DNA from: Acidobacteriota bacterium
GTDB taxonomy: Bacteria > Acidobacteriota > Aminicenantia > Aminicenantales > Saccharicenantaceae
Assembly (NCBI GenBank): GCA_028749205.1
Contig: JAQULR010000010.1
Span: 1-33,592 of the forward strand
DNA: 33,592 bases
Direction: 5' to 3'
The notes under the pieces are model-generated. The model was not told the origin of the DNA. It saw nothing but the letters and a program-made list of their open reading frames with translations, and made no database searches. The position numbers and the translations under genes were made by a program. Position 1 is the stretch's first letter; every line of letters begins with the position of its first letter. This document shows positions 32,906-33,592 of this stretch, one piece after another.

Positions 32906-33592
32906 TTATCCTTTATTTTTGTTAATAATCTTGATTTCTTGGACATCTCCTGCTGTGGCTGAGGCCCTGAGACAGGCCACCGCCACTCGGAAATCTTTCT
33001 TGTCGGGAGCGGGTTCCAGAGAATTGAAAACCTGGTTAGCCACTTCATCAGCACTATTTCCTAAAATTTCCAAGAATACTGGTTCCCCAAAAAATGAAGG
33101 CAGTGGGTCAATGTTAATTCCCATATAAGTCATCACTAACCAGCCTCTTCCTGGAATTAATGGTAGCTCAGAATAGTTTCTGATGACTGAACCAAATTCT
33201 CCACGTTTTATTACACTCACCGCCAGGTTAAATCCCCCAGCAAAAGCCAGGCTGATGCGTGGAGTATAAATTGGGGCGTCGGGCTCATATTTCCAGTCTT
33301 TTAGGGCTCTGACTAGTGCTAACAAAGGGTTGTGAACAGATTCCAGGGATCCCATTATGTCAGTTGTATGCTGGCCATTTGAAACGACAAAGCCCGAGGC
33401 TGAATACAAAATGGCCGGATAAATAAGTAGCTCGGGATTCCCCGACATAATCAAAGCTGCATCAGTTGGTTCAACCCAGATTCCATTTTCTTTCTTTACC
33501 AGGCGTCTGGCCTGGCTGGCAGCAGATCGTCCTGTTAAACCATAGACCAGACAGATATCATCGCCAGTTTCAAACTGACCAGCAATGATAAA
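32906..33592 (-). CDS. purO: PurO-type IMP cyclohydrolase (5' end beyond the window)
   Basis: Closes the ring of FAICAR to give IMP. The frame is open to the last base of the window, so the gene starts outside; at least 228 residues are present. It matches the archaeal/clostridial IMP_cyclohydrolase family rather than the PurH N-domain: GLTGRSAASQARRL near the window edge, YPAILYSASGFVVSNGQ, EPDAPIYTPRIS, LVMTYMG and LPSFFGEPVFLEILG. An internal TTG at 33454 would give only 183 residues and lose the GRSxxSQ region, so it is not the start. It is translationally close-coupled to the AICAR transformylase gene. Confidence 0.88.
   Translation of the reverse strand, partial: FIIAGQFETGDDICLVYGLTGRSAASQARRLVKKENGIWVEPTDAALIMSGNPELLIYPAILYSASGFVVSNGQHTTDIMGSLESVHNPLLALVRALKDWKYEPDAPIYTPRISLAFAGGFNLAVSVIKRGEFGSVIRNYSELPLIPGRGWLVMTYMGINIDPLPSFFGEPVFLEILGNSADEVANQVFNSLEPAPDKKDFRVAVACLRASATAGDVQEIKIINKNKG

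Noticed and set aside
32906-33454. Complete 183-residue PurO starting at TTG 33454
   Set aside because: The frame stays open to the window edge and the upstream 46 codons contain the family motif G-R-S-A-A-S-Q, so the gene is simply cut by the window.

Overview
The window looks like a chromosomal stretch of a Gram-negative-type, probably anaerobic and heterotrophic bacterium. It carries a trigger factor, Lon, Rho, ParA/ParB, a Tat-type signal and several Sec-type signals. It is rich in exported peptidases and also has a large BNR/VPS10-type repeat protein, tandem M14 peptidases with D-x-D-x-D-G inserts and a GH57-based glycogen module. That combination reminds me of Acidobacteriota/'Aminicenantes'-like genomes. 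This placement is inference; no rRNA or other decisive marker is present. G+C is moderate by eye and falls clearly in the rho-parB gap.

Layout. 1-5529 (+): the 3' end of a long-variable-arm tRNA, then tig, lon and rho. The clpP-clpX pair often found between tig and lon is absent. 5530-6090 is a very A+T-rich gene-less gap between convergent genes. 6091-7681 (-) holds parA-parB, overlapping and both with non-ATG starts. A perfect 16-bp G+C-rich palindrome at 7774-7789, upstream of parA, is a candidate partition site. 7837-11016 (-) is a 1059-residue exported BNR-repeat protein. 11252-15089 (+) is a tandem pair of secreted M14-type proteins; the first has its metal ligands swapped or lost and the second is intact. 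15204-18076 (-) is a TldD/TldE pair in which only TldD has a Tat signal. 18544-23532 (-) appears to be an operon of a 4-TM protein, an exported M1 aminopeptidase, a multi-TM protein and a beta-CASP metallo-beta-lactamase nuclease.

23945-31649 is an alpha-glucan module. It contains glgA (+), facing a (-) series of GH57 glucanotransferase, glgC, a soluble GAF histidine kinase, a stand-alone receiver and a GalT-family nucleotidylyltransferase. glgC, kinase and receiver overlap one another, so glycogen synthesis and this two-component pair are probably co-expressed. 31820-33592 (-) holds the last two steps of IMP synthesis as separate genes: a PurO-type IMP cyclohydrolase, cut by the window edge, followed three bases later by a stand-alone AICAR transformylase.

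Most promising for follow-up: the swapped-ligand M14 paralogue beside its active partner, the parS-like palindrome with a divergent ParB, the two-component pair embedded in the glycogen operon, and the TldD/TldE export mismatch. No CRISPR array, intact mobile element or rRNA was seen.
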